From assembly GCA_019637295.1 (NCBI GenBank), contig JAHBVX010000013.1, forward strand, positions 1-64,000: a stretch of DNA of 64,000 nucleotides. Direction: 5' to 3'. The position numbers were made by a program, and so were the translations under genes. Below the pieces are notes generated by a model that did no database searches, was not told the DNA's origin, and saw only the letters and a list, made by a program, of their open reading frames with translations. Below, piece by piece: positions 54,919 through 63,797 of this stretch (within the stretch, counting starts at the first letter, position 1; each line of letters begins with the position of its first letter). Source of the DNA: Polyangiaceae bacterium. Its GTDB lineage: Bacteria > Myxococcota_A > Polyangia > Polyangiales > Polyangiaceae.

Positions 54919-56844
54919 TCACTGCTTCGGCCCCTCGTCGTAGCCCCGCGGCCTGTACTTCTTCTCGACACCTCCGTGCTCCTCGCCCCGGTGCACGATC
55001 TCGGTGGCCAGGTAGGCGAGCCAGGTCCCAGGGTGCTCTTCGGCCATCGCGAGCAGCTCGTCTTGATGCTCGCCGACCGCCTTCTGGTCCCACAGGCACT
55101 GAAGCGCCAGAGCGATCAAGTTGGAGTCGTTCGGTGCCAGGGCGAAGCCGCGCTCGTAGTGCGGAAAGGCATCGTGGGGGCGCTTCATGCGACAGAGCGT
55201 GTCTCCGTAGTAGACGTGGGCCATCGGCCACTTGGGGGCAAGCTCGATGGCTCTACCGTTCAAGACGAGGCGCGTCGGGAGGTCGCTCTTGTGCGCGCCG
55301 ACCATGACCGAATAGTTCAAGTATGCCTTGGCGCTGTTGGGCACGGCGTAGTGCGTAGCGCGCCAGAAGGTCAGATCGTCGCTGTAGTCGAGGGCGTGAG
55401 TGCGAGCCCTGAGCATCTGGAACGCGAACAGGAACGAGACCGTGATCCAGGCGGCTCGTCGGAGACGACCGCTCTGGAGCCACTTCGCCATCAGCACGGC
55501 GAGCACGAAGGAACAGCCGAGCACGGGCAGATACCAGAAGCGCTCGGCGCGAACCGTCGGCAAGATCACCGGGATGTTCGAGTGTGGGAAGTAGGCCACC
55601 GGGACCCACAAGAGACCGAGAGCGACCAGAGCCCACAGGGAGCTCTTGGCCCGATCCCGGGACCAAGTCCGCAGCGCGCGGAACCAGCACGCAAGCGCGG
55701 CGACCGGGGGTAGAGCGAGCAAGAGCCCCCCGAGCACGCTGCCGGGGAAGAGTAGCCGAGTTGGTGCCGGTTCCTGCGGGAACGAGTAGTCCCCCGAGAG
55801 CCGCCAAGGAAGGACCACCTGCAGCAGGCCCGAGGCGTACACACGTAGGGCGCCAGCGATCCGATAGGGCGTGTCGGCCGCAGCCAGCGGGTTGTTCATC
55901 GGGTCCGCCGGCAGACGCGGCTGCGCGAACCAGACCAGGAACGCCTGCATCGCGCGCCTCGGCCACGGCGTCCCGTCCGGCAACGGCTCCGTCATCGACG
56001 CAGGCAGCTCCACCGGGAAGAAGTGCCGGCGCGTGTAGGTGTACGCCACGAGCGCGCTGACCGTCGCGAGCAGTGCCAAGGGCGCACGGAGCGCGGTCAG
56101 CGGGCGCTCGGGGTGCAACGCGGGCGAGAGCGTCACCGCCGCGGCGAACACCAGGGGAACGCCAACGATCACGCTCTCCTTGCTGAACAGCCCCACGAGC
56201 ATGGCGCCGCAGACAGCAAACGGCATCCCCCAGAGCGGGAGACGTAGCGCTCGCAGCGCCAGGATCACGCCCAAGCCACCGAGCACGTCCGCAATGCCCA
56301 CGACGCCGGTGATGGCCTCGGTGAGCACCGCGCTGCACAGGAACACCCCGCCGGCCAGCCAGGCCATGTCACGACGCCGGGTTACGCCGAGCACGAAGCC
56401 GGCGAGCAACGCGGCGTTCACGGCATGGAGCGCCACGTTCACCCAGTGATGCAGCCACGGCAGTTTGCTGACGTTCCAGAGCGCGCGCCAGATCAGGTTG
56501 GGCAACGGACGATACGAGCCGATGCTCCGCGTCGGAGGCAGACCCCAGAAGTCACGACGCAGCACGTCCCGCCAGCCCAGGTCGACCCCGTTGACATACG
56601 GGTTGGCGAGCAGCGCCTCCTGCTCGTCGAAGATGTAGTTGCTCGCGGGGCTGCGCACGAACAGCAGCGCCGCGACGATCAGCGCGGGCGAGAGCGCCAC
56701 CCAGAAGGTAGGGTCGTGCTCAGTGAAGTGGCGACGCACGCGCGTGGGCACCGCCGCGAGCCAACCACGCAGTCTGCGAGCTCGGGCGGGCGCCGGCAGC
56801 GCGGGCGCGCTCAGCTCTGTGGGCTCGGTTCCTCGATCGGCCAC
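54919..56844 (-). CDS. TMTC-like polytopic protein with C-terminal TPR
   Basis: About 641 residues, ten or more membrane helices, with the early motif YIFDEQEALLANPYVNG and SYRPLPNLIWRALW, typical of the TMTC/O-mannosyltransferase-like GT-C family, then C-terminal TPR-like helices (RLVLNGRAIELAPKWPMAHVYYGD, YERGFALAPNDSN). GT-C enzymes use polyprenyl-phosphate sugars on the extracytoplasmic face; the acceptor is unknown. The start is uncertain: GTG 56844 overlaps the SDR stop by 34 bp, GTG 56748 is an alternative, and the frame is open to 56919. Confidence 0.78.
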   Translation of the reverse strand: MADRGTEPTELSAPALPAPARARRLRGWLAAVPTRVRRHFTEHDPTFWVALSPALIVAALLFVRSPASNYIFDEQEALLANPYVNGVDLGWRDVLRRDFWGLPPTRSIGSYRPLPNLIWRALWNVSKLPWLHHWVNVALHAVNAALLAGFVLGVTRRRDMAWLAGGVFLCSAVLTEAITGVVGIADVLGGLGVILALRALRLPLWGMPFAVCGAMLVGLFSKESVIVGVPLVFAAAVTLSPALHPERPLTALRAPLALLATVSALVAYTYTRRHFFPVELPASMTEPLPDGTPWPRRAMQAFLVWFAQPRLPADPMNNPLAAADTPYRIAGALRVYASGLLQVVLPWRLSGDYSFPQEPAPTRLLFPGSVLGGLLLALPPVAALACWFRALRTWSRDRAKSSLWALVALGLLWVPVAYFPHSNIPVILPTVRAERFWYLPVLGCSFVLAVLMAKWLQSGRLRRAAWITVSFLFAFQMLRARTHALDYSDDLTFWRATHYAVPNSAKAYLNYSVMVGAHKSDLPTRLVLNGRAIELAPKWPMAHVYYGDTLCRMKRPHDAFPHYERGFALAPNDSNLIALALQCLWDQKAVGEHQDELLAMAEEHPGTWLAYLATEIVHRGEEHGGVEKKYRPRGYDEGPKQ

Positions 56845-57620
56845 AGATCGCCCCAGAGTGAGCTCCCGCCGTCGATGTAGTACGTCGAGCCGGTCACGTA
56901 GTCGTTCTGGTCGCTGCACAGGAACAGCACCACTCGGCTCACCTCCTCAACGGTACCCAAGCGCTTGAGAGGCGTGGCGCGACGGGCGAACTCCAGCGTA
57001 TCGTCCCCGTACTGGGAGGTCCCCGAAGAGCGAATGGTGCCGGGCGCGCAAGCGTTCACCCGGATGCCGAGGGAAGCCCACTCCACCGCCAGCGTCTTGG
57101 TCATGTTGTCGACGCCCGCGCGGGCCGCGCCCGTGTGGACCATGCCCGGGAATCCCCGCGCGATGTCCGCGATGACGTTCACGATGCGCCCTCGACGCGC
57201 GGGAATCATCGCGCGATTGGCGGTCGCGTGGGTCATCGTGAACGGACCGATGAGGTTGTTGCGCACTACGGCCTCGAAGCCGCGAGGCGACAGGCCCTGC
57301 GCGGGGCTCGGGAACTGCCCGCCCGCGTTGTTCACGAGTACGTCCACCTTGCCGAAGCGCTGCAGGACCTCGTCCACGAATGCCCCGCAAGACTCGGGCT
57401 CGCGAATGTCGAGCTCTCGCCCGCAGGTCTTGCCGCCGGCCACGCTCAGCGCTTCGAGGCCCGCCTTCACGTTCTCTGCCTTGCGACTGCCTATCGCCAC
57501 CGCGGCACCGAGGGACAACAGCTCACGAGCCACGGCCAGCCCGATACCCGTGCCACCACCCGTCACGATCGCGACCTGGCCATCGAACAGCCCGTCACGG
57601 AAGATGCTCTGGAAACCCAC
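56811..57620 (-). CDS. SDR oxidoreductase, dienoyl/enoyl-CoA-reductase-like
   Basis: A 269-residue short-chain dehydrogenase: VTGGGTGIGLAVAREL (NADP-binding), LVNNAGGQF, and the end YIDGGSSL. The usual YxxxK is replaced by HTGAARAGVDN, the pattern found in 2,4-dienoyl-CoA and peroxisomal trans-2-enoyl-CoA reductases, which use other residues. So fatty acyl-CoA reduction is more likely than alcohol oxidation. Start GTG 57620. Its 3' end overlaps the start of the TMTC-like gene. Confidence 0.85.
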   Translation of the reverse strand: MGFQSIFRDGLFDGQVAIVTGGGTGIGLAVARELLSLGAAVAIGSRKAENVKAGLEALSVAGGKTCGRELDIREPESCGAFVDEVLQRFGKVDVLVNNAGGQFPSPAQGLSPRGFEAVVRNNLIGPFTMTHATANRAMIPARRGRIVNVIADIARGFPGMVHTGAARAGVDNMTKTLAVEWASLGIRVNACAPGTIRSSGTSQYGDDTLEFARRATPLKRLGTVEEVSRVVLFLCSDQNDYVTGSTYYIDGGSSLWGDLWPIEEPSPQS

Positions 57621-57696
57621 GCGCCGTGGATAGCATCGAGAGGCCCGGTAGCGCCACTATCGAACACAGGCCGCTGGCGTCCGCCGCGGCGCGAGT

Positions 57697-59589
57697 TCAG
57701 CGGTCGAGCACTTCGCGCACGGTCTCGAGCAGTTCTTCGGCCCCCACGGGCTTGGTCAGCATGGCGTCGACACCTTCCACGTCCGAGTCCGTCCCGGTGA
57801 AGCATACGACCCGCGTGGCCGGCGACAGCTTCCGTGTCTGGACGATCACCTCCTCCCCTCCGATGCCGGGCATGCGCAAGTCGAGTATCAGCAACGCGAA
57901 CCCGGTCTGGCGCAGCGCGTCCAGCGCCTCGTGACCGTTGCCCGCTGACGCTACCTCGTAGCCAGCGTGCTGCAGGATGTCCGCCACGACCCGACGCACC
58001 ATCTCTTCGTCGTCCACGACCAAGACGCGCTCGGACCCGCGTGCGCTCGCGCGGGGGGTGCCCCGGGTGACCTGCAGCGGCGGCTCCGTCGAGCCGGGAA
58101 GTCGAATGACGAAGGTGGTGCCCTCGCCGAGACGTGACTCGCACTCGATCGCACCGGCATGGTCGCGGATGATGGCGTAGCTGGTCGCCAATCCCAGCCC
58201 GGTGCCCTTGCCCACGCCCTTGGTCGTGAAGAACGGCTCGAACACCCGCCGCCGCACCTCCTCCGGCATCCCGCTGGCATCGTCCGCCAGGGTGATGACG
58301 ACCTGCTCGCCGTCCGCGCCGGCTTCGACGTCCACGCTCACGCGCACCACTCCGCCTTGGCCCGGCTCGTAGGCATCCCTCGCGTTGAGCAGGATGTTCA
58401 GGATGACCTGCTCGAGCTGACCGGCGTCGACCTGCGCCACCGCTGGCCGCTGGGAGACCGAGAGCGCGACCTTCAGGGAGGGCTCGAGGGTCGCCGTAGC
58501 CATGTCGATGGTGCGGGCCACGACCTCGTGGATGGACTCGGGACGCCGCTCCGAGCGGTGCCCGCCCCCAGCGAAGAGGACCAACTGCCGCACCATGCGG
58601 CCCGCGCGCTCGGCCGCCGTCCGTGCGGCCTCGATGTGAGCGTGGGCCCCGACCGGAGCGCGCCGCTGCGCGAGCTCCAAGTTGGGCAAGATGGCCGCGA
58701 GCATGTTGTTGAAGTTGTGAGCGATCCCAGCGGCCAGCTGACCCACTGCCTCGAGCTTCTGCGACGTGAGGCGCTGCTCCTGCGCCATCCGGCGCTCGGT
58801 GATGTCGAGGATCGCACCTACCAAGCGGTCGACGCTGCCGCTCGGCCCGCGGCTGGCGCGGCCGCGACAGATCACCCAGCGCACCTCGTCTCGGACCAGG
58901 ATGCGATGCTCGAGGTCGTCGTACACGCCGGTCTCGACGGCGCGCTCCACCGCGCGGGTGACGCGCTCCCGATCGTCCGGGTGGACTCGAGACAGGTAGC
59001 CGTCGACGGTCGATGGCGCCTCGGCCGGCGGAACCCCGAATATGGCGCAGGTGCGCGAATCCCACTGAACGGCGTCCCTCGGCCGCTCCCAGCTCCAGGT
59101 GCCGATCTCGCTGGCTTCGACCGCGAGTTCGAGCTTCTCTTCGCTCTCCGCCAGCTTGAGGTGCGTGCTGCGCAGCTCGCTGACGTCCGAAGCGATCATC
59201 AGCGCCGTGGCTTCACGGCCTTCGTGAGTCACGCGCGCAACGCGCGAGTGGTAGTGGCGCAGCTCGCCGTGCGCGCCCGTTCCGCGGGAGTCGAACGACG
59301 CCGTCGCGCCCGTCTCGACGGCCTCCGCGACGGCTCTCAGGGCCACCCCGTGATACTCCGGCTCCAAGAACTCGGTGATGTTGCTGCCCACGACCTGCTC
59401 GGCCAGCAAGCCGGGGGCCACGCGATTGACGAATTGGATGATGCCCCCCGCGCTGATCTCGACGATGAAATCCGGCGCCGCGTCGAGCAGCGACCGCAGC
59501 AGGCGCTCCGAGTCTCGCGCGCGAGCCAGCTCCGCCTCCAGCGCGGCGATGCGCTCGGACTCGCTGGGGCCTCGGGGAGAAACGGGCAT
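57697..59589 (-). CDS. Hybrid sensor histidine kinase (PAS-PAS-HisKA-HATPase-REC)
   Basis: About 630 residues, soluble. PAS 1 ([18 protein letters not shown]), PAS/PAC 2 ([13 protein letters not shown] to ILDITERR), HisKA with the phospho-His in [10 protein letters not shown], HATPase ([30 protein letters not shown]), and a C-terminal receiver ([15 protein letters not shown] with the phospho-Asp, MLTKPV). No membrane helix, so it senses a cytoplasmic cue. Start ATG 59589 is preferred over ATG 59607: a TAGGGT box ends 5 nt before it. Divergent from cysH, 47 bp apart. Confidence 0.9.
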   Translation of the reverse strand: MPVSPRGPSESERIAALEAELARARDSERLLRSLLDAAPDFIVEISAGGIIQFVNRVAPGLLAEQVVGSNITEFLEPEYHGVALRAVAEAVETGATASFDSRGTGAHGELRHYHSRVARVTHEGREATALMIASDVSELRSTHLKLAESEEKLELAVEASEIGTWSWERPRDAVQWDSRTCAIFGVPPAEAPSTVDGYLSRVHPDDRERVTRAVERAVETGVYDDLEHRILVRDEVRWVICRGRASRGPSGSVDRLVGAILDITERRMAQEQRLTSQKLEAVGQLAAGIAHNFNNMLAAILPNLELAQRRAPVGAHAHIEAARTAAERAGRMVRQLVLFAGGGHRSERRPESIHEVVARTIDMATATLEPSLKVALSVSQRPAVAQVDAGQLEQVILNILLNARDAYEPGQGGVVRVSVDVEAGADGEQVVITLADDASGMPEEVRRRVFEPFFTTKGVGKGTGLGLATSYAIIRDHAGAIECESRLGEGTTFVIRLPGSTEPPLQVTRGTPRASARGSERVLVVDDEEMVRRVVADILQHAGYEVASAGNGHEALDALRQTGFALLILDLRMPGIGGEEVIVQTRKLSPATRVVCFTGTDSDVEGVDAMLTKPVGAEELLETVREVLDR

Positions 59590-59594
59590 ATCAT

Positions 59595-59600
59595 ACCCTA
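59595..59600 (-). promoter_or_regulatory. Putative -10 box (TAGGGT) for sensor kinase
   Basis: Read on the minus strand, TAGGGT ends 5 nt before ATG 59589, giving a leaderless or very short leader. Confidence 0.4.
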
Positions 59601-59624
59601 GCGTCATGGCGTACGCGGGTGAAG

Positions 59625-59630
59625 TACAAT
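59625..59630 (+). promoter_or_regulatory. Putative -10 box (TACAAT) for cysH
   Basis: TACAAT ends 6 nt before ATG 59637 and close to consensus TATAAT. It supports ATG 59637 rather than GTG 59619, which lies upstream of the box. Confidence 0.55.
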
Positions 59631-59636
59631 GCGTTC

Positions 59637-60350
59637 ATGACAGACTGGGACGCCGTCGCGCAGGAGCTCGAGGCCGCCGCGCCGGGGGCGATCATCCGCC
59701 GGGCGCTCGAGGAGTTCGGTTCGGACGCGGCCATCAGCTTCAGCGGCGCCGAGGACGTGCTGCTGCTCGAACTCGCCAAGCAGAGCGAGCTTCCTTTTCG
59801 AGTCTTCAGCTTGGACACCGGCCGACTGCACCCAGAGACCTATCGCTTCTTCGAGCGAGTCGAGAAGCACTACGACCTTCGGATCGAGTACTGCTTCCCG
59901 AACTGGGTCGCCGTCGAGTCGCTGGTGCGCAGCAAGGGCATGTTCTCGTTCTACCAGGACGGGCACGAGGAATGTTGCCGTGTGCGCAAGGTGGAGCCGC
60001 TCATACGACAGCTCACGGGCCTGCGCGCCTGGATCACCGGACAGCGCCGCGACCAGAGCCCCACGCGGACGACCGTGCCGGTCGTAGAGCTCGACGGCGG
60101 TCGCTCGGGCAAGGACGGTGCGCCGCTGGTGAAGTGGAACCCACTAGCCAACGTGGCGCTCGACTACGTCTGGGCGAGCCTGCAAGGCTTCGAGGTGCCG
60201 GTGAACGAGCTGCACGCGAAGGGTTACGTGAGCATCGGCTGCGAGCCGTGCACCCGCGCTACCCTGCCGGGGCAGCACGAGCGGGAGGGGCGCTGGTGGT
60301 GGGAGCGCGCGAGCGACAAGGAGTGCGGCCTCCACGTCCCGAAGGAGTGA
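59637..60350 (+). CDS. cysH: Assimilatory APS reductase (CysH family)
   Basis: A 237-residue enzyme that reduces adenylyl sulfate to sulfite using thioredoxin. Besides [14 protein letters not shown] (PP-loop-like) and [13 protein letters not shown], it has the four iron-sulfur cysteines of APS reductases (C113, C114 in EECCRVRK; C202, C205 in GCEPCTR) and the catalytic C230 in ECGLH. The cluster cysteines argue for APS rather than PAPS as substrate. No other sulfate-assimilation genes are adjacent; it is followed 4 nt later by an SDR, and the sensor kinase is divergent. Confidence 0.93.
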   Translation: MTDWDAVAQELEAAAPGAIIRRALEEFGSDAAISFSGAEDVLLLELAKQSELPFRVFSLDTGRLHPETYRFFERVEKHYDLRIEYCFPNWVAVESLVRSKGMFSFYQDGHEECCRVRKVEPLIRQLTGLRAWITGQRRDQSPTRTTVPVVELDGGRSGKDGAPLVKWNPLANVALDYVWASLQGFEVPVNELHAKGYVSIGCEPCTRATLPGQHEREGRWWWERASDKECGLHVPKE

Positions 60351-60354
60351 GCTC

Positions 60355-61212
60355 ATGCCTGAACAGTCTCTCGAGAAGCTGACCATGGCCATCACCGGCG
60401 CCAACACTGGCATTGGCCGAGCCAACCTGCTCGCCCTCGCGGCGCGGCGCGTGGGTCGTCTCATCGTGCTGGCCCGGAGCGCCGAGCGAACGCAGCCCGT
60501 CATCGACGAGCTCGAGGCGAAGCACCCCGAGTGCGCTGTGCACTTCGTCCCGCTCGATCTCGGGAGCCTCGCCGCGGTGCGCCGAGCGGCCGATGCCGTC
60601 CTCGAGCTCGACTTCACCATCGACGTCCTGATCAACAACGCGGGTATCGCGGGCGTGCAGGGCCAGACGAGCGACGGCTTCGAGCTCGCCTGGGGGACGA
60701 ATCACGTCGGCCACTACCTGCTCACGGAGAAGCTGCTCCCACTGGTGAAGCGCTCCAGCGCTGGACGCATCGTGATCGTCGCGAGCCGCGCGCACTATCG
60801 CGCGAAGGGTATCGACTGGGACGCCGTCACGCAGACCACCCGGACGCTCAGCGCGTTCCCAGAGTACTGCGTGAGCAAGCTGGCCAACGTCCTCCACGCC
60901 AGCGAGCTCGCTCGTCGGCTCGCGGGCACGACGGTCACTACCTACTCGGTCCACCCCGGCGGTGTAGCGAGTGACATCTGGAGCCGCAGACTGGGGGGGT
61001 TCGCGGCCCTTCTTCGTCCGTTTCTGATCACGAACGAAGAAGGCGCCAAGACTCAACTCCGCTGCGAGACGGATCCACAGCTGAACCGCGAGACTGGCCT
61101 CTACTACGAGAAGGAGAGGGCGAAGGTCCCTTCCCGGCTGGCCCTGGACGAGACGCTCCAAGCGGAGTTGCGCGCGCGAAGCGACGAGTGGGTGAGGCCC
61201 TTCCTCGCGTGA
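60355..61212 (+). CDS. SDR oxidoreductase, retinol-dehydrogenase-like
   Basis: A 285-residue short-chain dehydrogenase with AITGANTGIGRAN (TGxxxGIG), INNAG, the catalytic YCVSK, and the family VHPGGVASDIW. The layout resembles WWOX/retinol-dehydrogenase-like SDRs, NADP-dependent; the substrate is unknown. ATG 60355 is preceded by AAGGAG (60342-60347) 7 nt upstream, overlapping the end of cysH, so it is likely co-transcribed with cysH. Confidence 0.88.
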   Translation: MPEQSLEKLTMAITGANTGIGRANLLALAARRVGRLIVLARSAERTQPVIDELEAKHPECAVHFVPLDLGSLAAVRRAADAVLELDFTIDVLINNAGIAGVQGQTSDGFELAWGTNHVGHYLLTEKLLPLVKRSSAGRIVIVASRAHYRAKGIDWDAVTQTTRTLSAFPEYCVSKLANVLHASELARRLAGTTVTTYSVHPGGVASDIWSRRLGGFAALLRPFLITNEEGAKTQLRCETDPQLNRETGLYYEKERAKVPSRLALDETLQAELRARSDEWVRPFLA

Positions 61213-61237
61213 AGGCTGTGCAGAACGGGTGGGGCCC

Positions 61238-63697
61238 TCAGCTCGGCGGCTGACAGGACACCCCGAACACGGTGCCGGTATTGTTGCCCTCCTTGCACTC
61301 CTTGTTCGCGCCACCATCGTCCGCTACCACCGTGATGTCCTTGGGCGACAGGGGCGGCGTGGCCCAGGTACACGAGACGTTGGTGCACTCTCCCGGCGCC
61401 AGGGACTTGGCCGTCTGAGCCTGACACACCAACGTGGCGCCATCGTAGAAGCCCACGACCACGCCAGCCCCAACGGGCGCCGAACCACGATTGCAGACCG
61501 GCGCGTTCAGCACCGCGCCGCTGCCGGTGCAGCTGAAGCCAGCCACGCCGGCGGTCAGATCGGCGATGTCCTGACCGCTCGCGTCGCCGGGCACGTTCTG
61601 CCGGAAGTTGTTCAACTTCGGATCGAGCCAGTTCTTCTGCCAGCTGCTGGTCGTCGGCACGGTGCCGTTCTCGTTGATGTGAGTGACGTGATAGGCGTGC
61701 TGGCTCCAGATCGTGCGTGAGCGCACCCAGCCGTCGTTGGCGTCCGAGTAGACGCGAATACCGGAGACGCCGCGCGGGTGCGACGCTCGGCAGGTGTTGC
61801 CGGTGCCCGCGGTGCCGGCGGGTGGCGCGGCGCAGGTGAAGCCCTCGTCCAGACACGCCGCATCCGTACCTGCGGCGCAGCATTGGCTCGTGGAGGTGCA
61901 GCGGCACAGGCCCGAGTCGCACGCGCCAGAGGGACAATCCTTGGCTGCCAGGCAACGCACTCCAGCAAACTGAGTGTCGACGCCGTCGGCGTTCAACATG
62001 CTGCAGGCGATGCCGTTGACGCCATCCGAGCACGCCAGGTTGGAGGGCGTGACCAGATCGGCACGAAAGTTGCCGTCCGTATCCGCGACGATGGGGTTCT
62101 CGTACCAGGTACAAGACGAGCGATACTGACTGAACAGCACGCTGCCGTCTGTACCGTCGTACACGCGAACGAAGCACTCGTCCGCGTAGACGACCTCGGC
62201 TTTGCCGTCGCCTTCGAAGTCGAACACGCTCGACCCGGTGATGTTGCTCGAGATGTCTTGGGTGCGGCGCGACCACAAGATCCCGGGCGGGCAAGCGCCG
62301 GGCACTCCGCTCATGTCCTCGCAGGCGTTCGTGTTCTGGCACAGGCCCCCCGGACGCGGGCTCGCCGTGCAGTCGATGTCGTACACCGTCAAGAACGCCT
62401 GACCCGCGACGGCCACCTCGGGTAGGCCGTCACCGTCGTAGTCGGACACGGTGGGTGCACCGCCTCCCCCGCCGGGGACCAGAACCTCCGGCAGGACTGC
62501 GCTGCCATCCAGCGCGAAGATGCCGACCAACCCCGAACGTACGACCACGACCTCGGGGTTCGTAGCAGGGAGCCCCGCGCCGTAAGCACCGAAGTCGGCC
62601 ACCGCCGCGAAGCCCGGACCGGGGGCGAGGGTGACGCTCTCCTGCACCCAGGCTCCGGCGACCCACTCCCACACGAGCTGCCCGTTGGTGAGCTCGATGG
62701 CCGGATCCGAGTCCAGATTCGCCAACACCGGGTTGAGCCCCACGCTGTGGCTGACGTAACTCGCCGGGTTGCCGCTCTTGACGACGCCCGTCGCTCCGTC
62801 CACGACCACGGCCTCACGGATCACTTCGGGGATCCCGTCGTCATCTAGATCGTGAATGCTCGGCCCCGCCCAGCCGAGCGGGCAACGGTTGTTCGAGCAC
62901 GCGCCGCTCACCGCGACGGACGAGACCCACAGTCGGCTCCAGGTCCCGGCTTTGCGGGTGAACGCGACCAAGGTGCCGTCGGCGGCCGCGGCGACCACCT
63001 CGGCCGAGCCATCTCCGTCCAGGTCTGCAACGGCGACCGAGGCGGACGAAACGAGGTAGCCCGGGTGGCCGGCGCTGCCACCCCCCAGGTTCGCCTCGAG
63101 CTCGCAGTTGTCGCCGCGCAGCACGCGAATCACGCCGAGGTCCTCGGTGTAGTTCGATGGCACCGTCGCGGTGAAGGGGGCCACGATGCTCGGCACGCCA
63201 GTACCGCCCACGTTGAAGTTGACCACCACGGGGGTGGCCTGCACATCCGTGTGGCTCGGGAACGGATCAGCCGTTGGCGCAGCCTTGAACTCGCACTTCA
63301 CGGTCGGCGCGAAGTTCCCCGGTGGCAGCCCGATCTGACACGTCGGGTCGAAGGTCTTGGTCGGAGGTTGGCCCCAGGGCACGCAACCCACGTTCGGCTC
63401 GCAATAGGTGTCGTTTTGACAGTCGTCGTCTTCGGTACAGGCCGTCTGGATCACGCAGAAGCCGTTGATGCAGACCTGACCCTCGGGACAGCCACCCGGG
63501 CAGGTGAGCGCTCCATCGCTGCCGGTGTCGCCGATCACGACCTGGTCGCCGCCCGCGTCGCCGGGGCCGCCGCCCGTGGCCGGCAACTTTCCCGCGGTGC
63601 TGCCGTCATCGCTACCGCAGCCGAAGGCGACCTGAGCGCCGGTGAAGAGGATTGCCACCAGCGATCCGCCGCGTACCCAAGTCCTAGCGCTCTGCAT
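61238..63697 (-). CDS. FG-GAP/VCBS-repeat lipoprotein
   Basis: An 819-residue lipoprotein (lipobox AFGC) with a Cys-rich EGF-like stretch (CPGGCPEGQVCINGFCVI, CTEDDDCQNDTYC) and several FG-GAP/VCBS-like units (SVAVADLDGDGSAEVVAA, TVSDYDGDGLPEVAVAG, FDFEGDGKAEVVYAD) whose DxDGDG loops likely bind Ca2+. A second Cys-rich patch and a C-terminal CARDB-like beta domain (GVVVGFYDGATLVCQAQ) follow. Such proteins are surface exposed. Start ATG 63697 has GAGGAG 7 nt upstream and a TATACT box 18 nt upstream; the frame continues to the window edge. Confidence 0.87.
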   Translation of the reverse strand: MQSARTWVRGGSLVAILFTGAQVAFGCGSDDGSTAGKLPATGGGPGDAGGDQVVIGDTGSDGALTCPGGCPEGQVCINGFCVIQTACTEDDDCQNDTYCEPNVGCVPWGQPPTKTFDPTCQIGLPPGNFAPTVKCEFKAAPTADPFPSHTDVQATPVVVNFNVGGTGVPSIVAPFTATVPSNYTEDLGVIRVLRGDNCELEANLGGGSAGHPGYLVSSASVAVADLDGDGSAEVVAAAADGTLVAFTRKAGTWSRLWVSSVAVSGACSNNRCPLGWAGPSIHDLDDDGIPEVIREAVVVDGATGVVKSGNPASYVSHSVGLNPVLANLDSDPAIELTNGQLVWEWVAGAWVQESVTLAPGPGFAAVADFGAYGAGLPATNPEVVVVRSGLVGIFALDGSAVLPEVLVPGGGGGAPTVSDYDGDGLPEVAVAGQAFLTVYDIDCTASPRPGGLCQNTNACEDMSGVPGACPPGILWSRRTQDISSNITGSSVFDFEGDGKAEVVYADECFVRVYDGTDGSVLFSQYRSSCTWYENPIVADTDGNFRADLVTPSNLACSDGVNGIACSMLNADGVDTQFAGVRCLAAKDCPSGACDSGLCRCTSTSQCCAAGTDAACLDEGFTCAAPPAGTAGTGNTCRASHPRGVSGIRVYSDANDGWVRSRTIWSQHAYHVTHINENGTVPTTSSWQKNWLDPKLNNFRQNVPGDASGQDIADLTAGVAGFSCTGSGAVLNAPVCNRGSAPVGAGVVVGFYDGATLVCQAQTAKSLAPGECTNVSCTWATPPLSPKDITVVADDGGANKECKEGNNTGTVFGVSCQPPS

Positions 63698-63715
63698 GAG
63701 TGTGCTCCTCGGCGC

Positions 63716-63721
63716 AGTATA
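63716..63721 (-). promoter_or_regulatory. Putative -10 box (TATACT)
   Basis: Read on the minus strand, TATACT lies 18 nt before ATG 63697, upstream of the GAGGAG ribosome site. Unlike the leaderless set, this promoter leaves room for a leader. Confidence 0.45.
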
Positions 63722-63785
63722 TCCGCCTGGCGACCCCGTGCCTGCTCGGGCACGACTTCTTGCCGTCTCGCCGCTTCGCCTCGGA

Positions 63786-63791
63786 TAGACT
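63786..63791 (+). promoter_or_regulatory. Putative -10 box (TAGACT), near-leaderless
   Basis: TAGACT ends 6 nt before GTG 63798. Confidence 0.45.
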
Positions 63792-63797
63792 CGGCCC

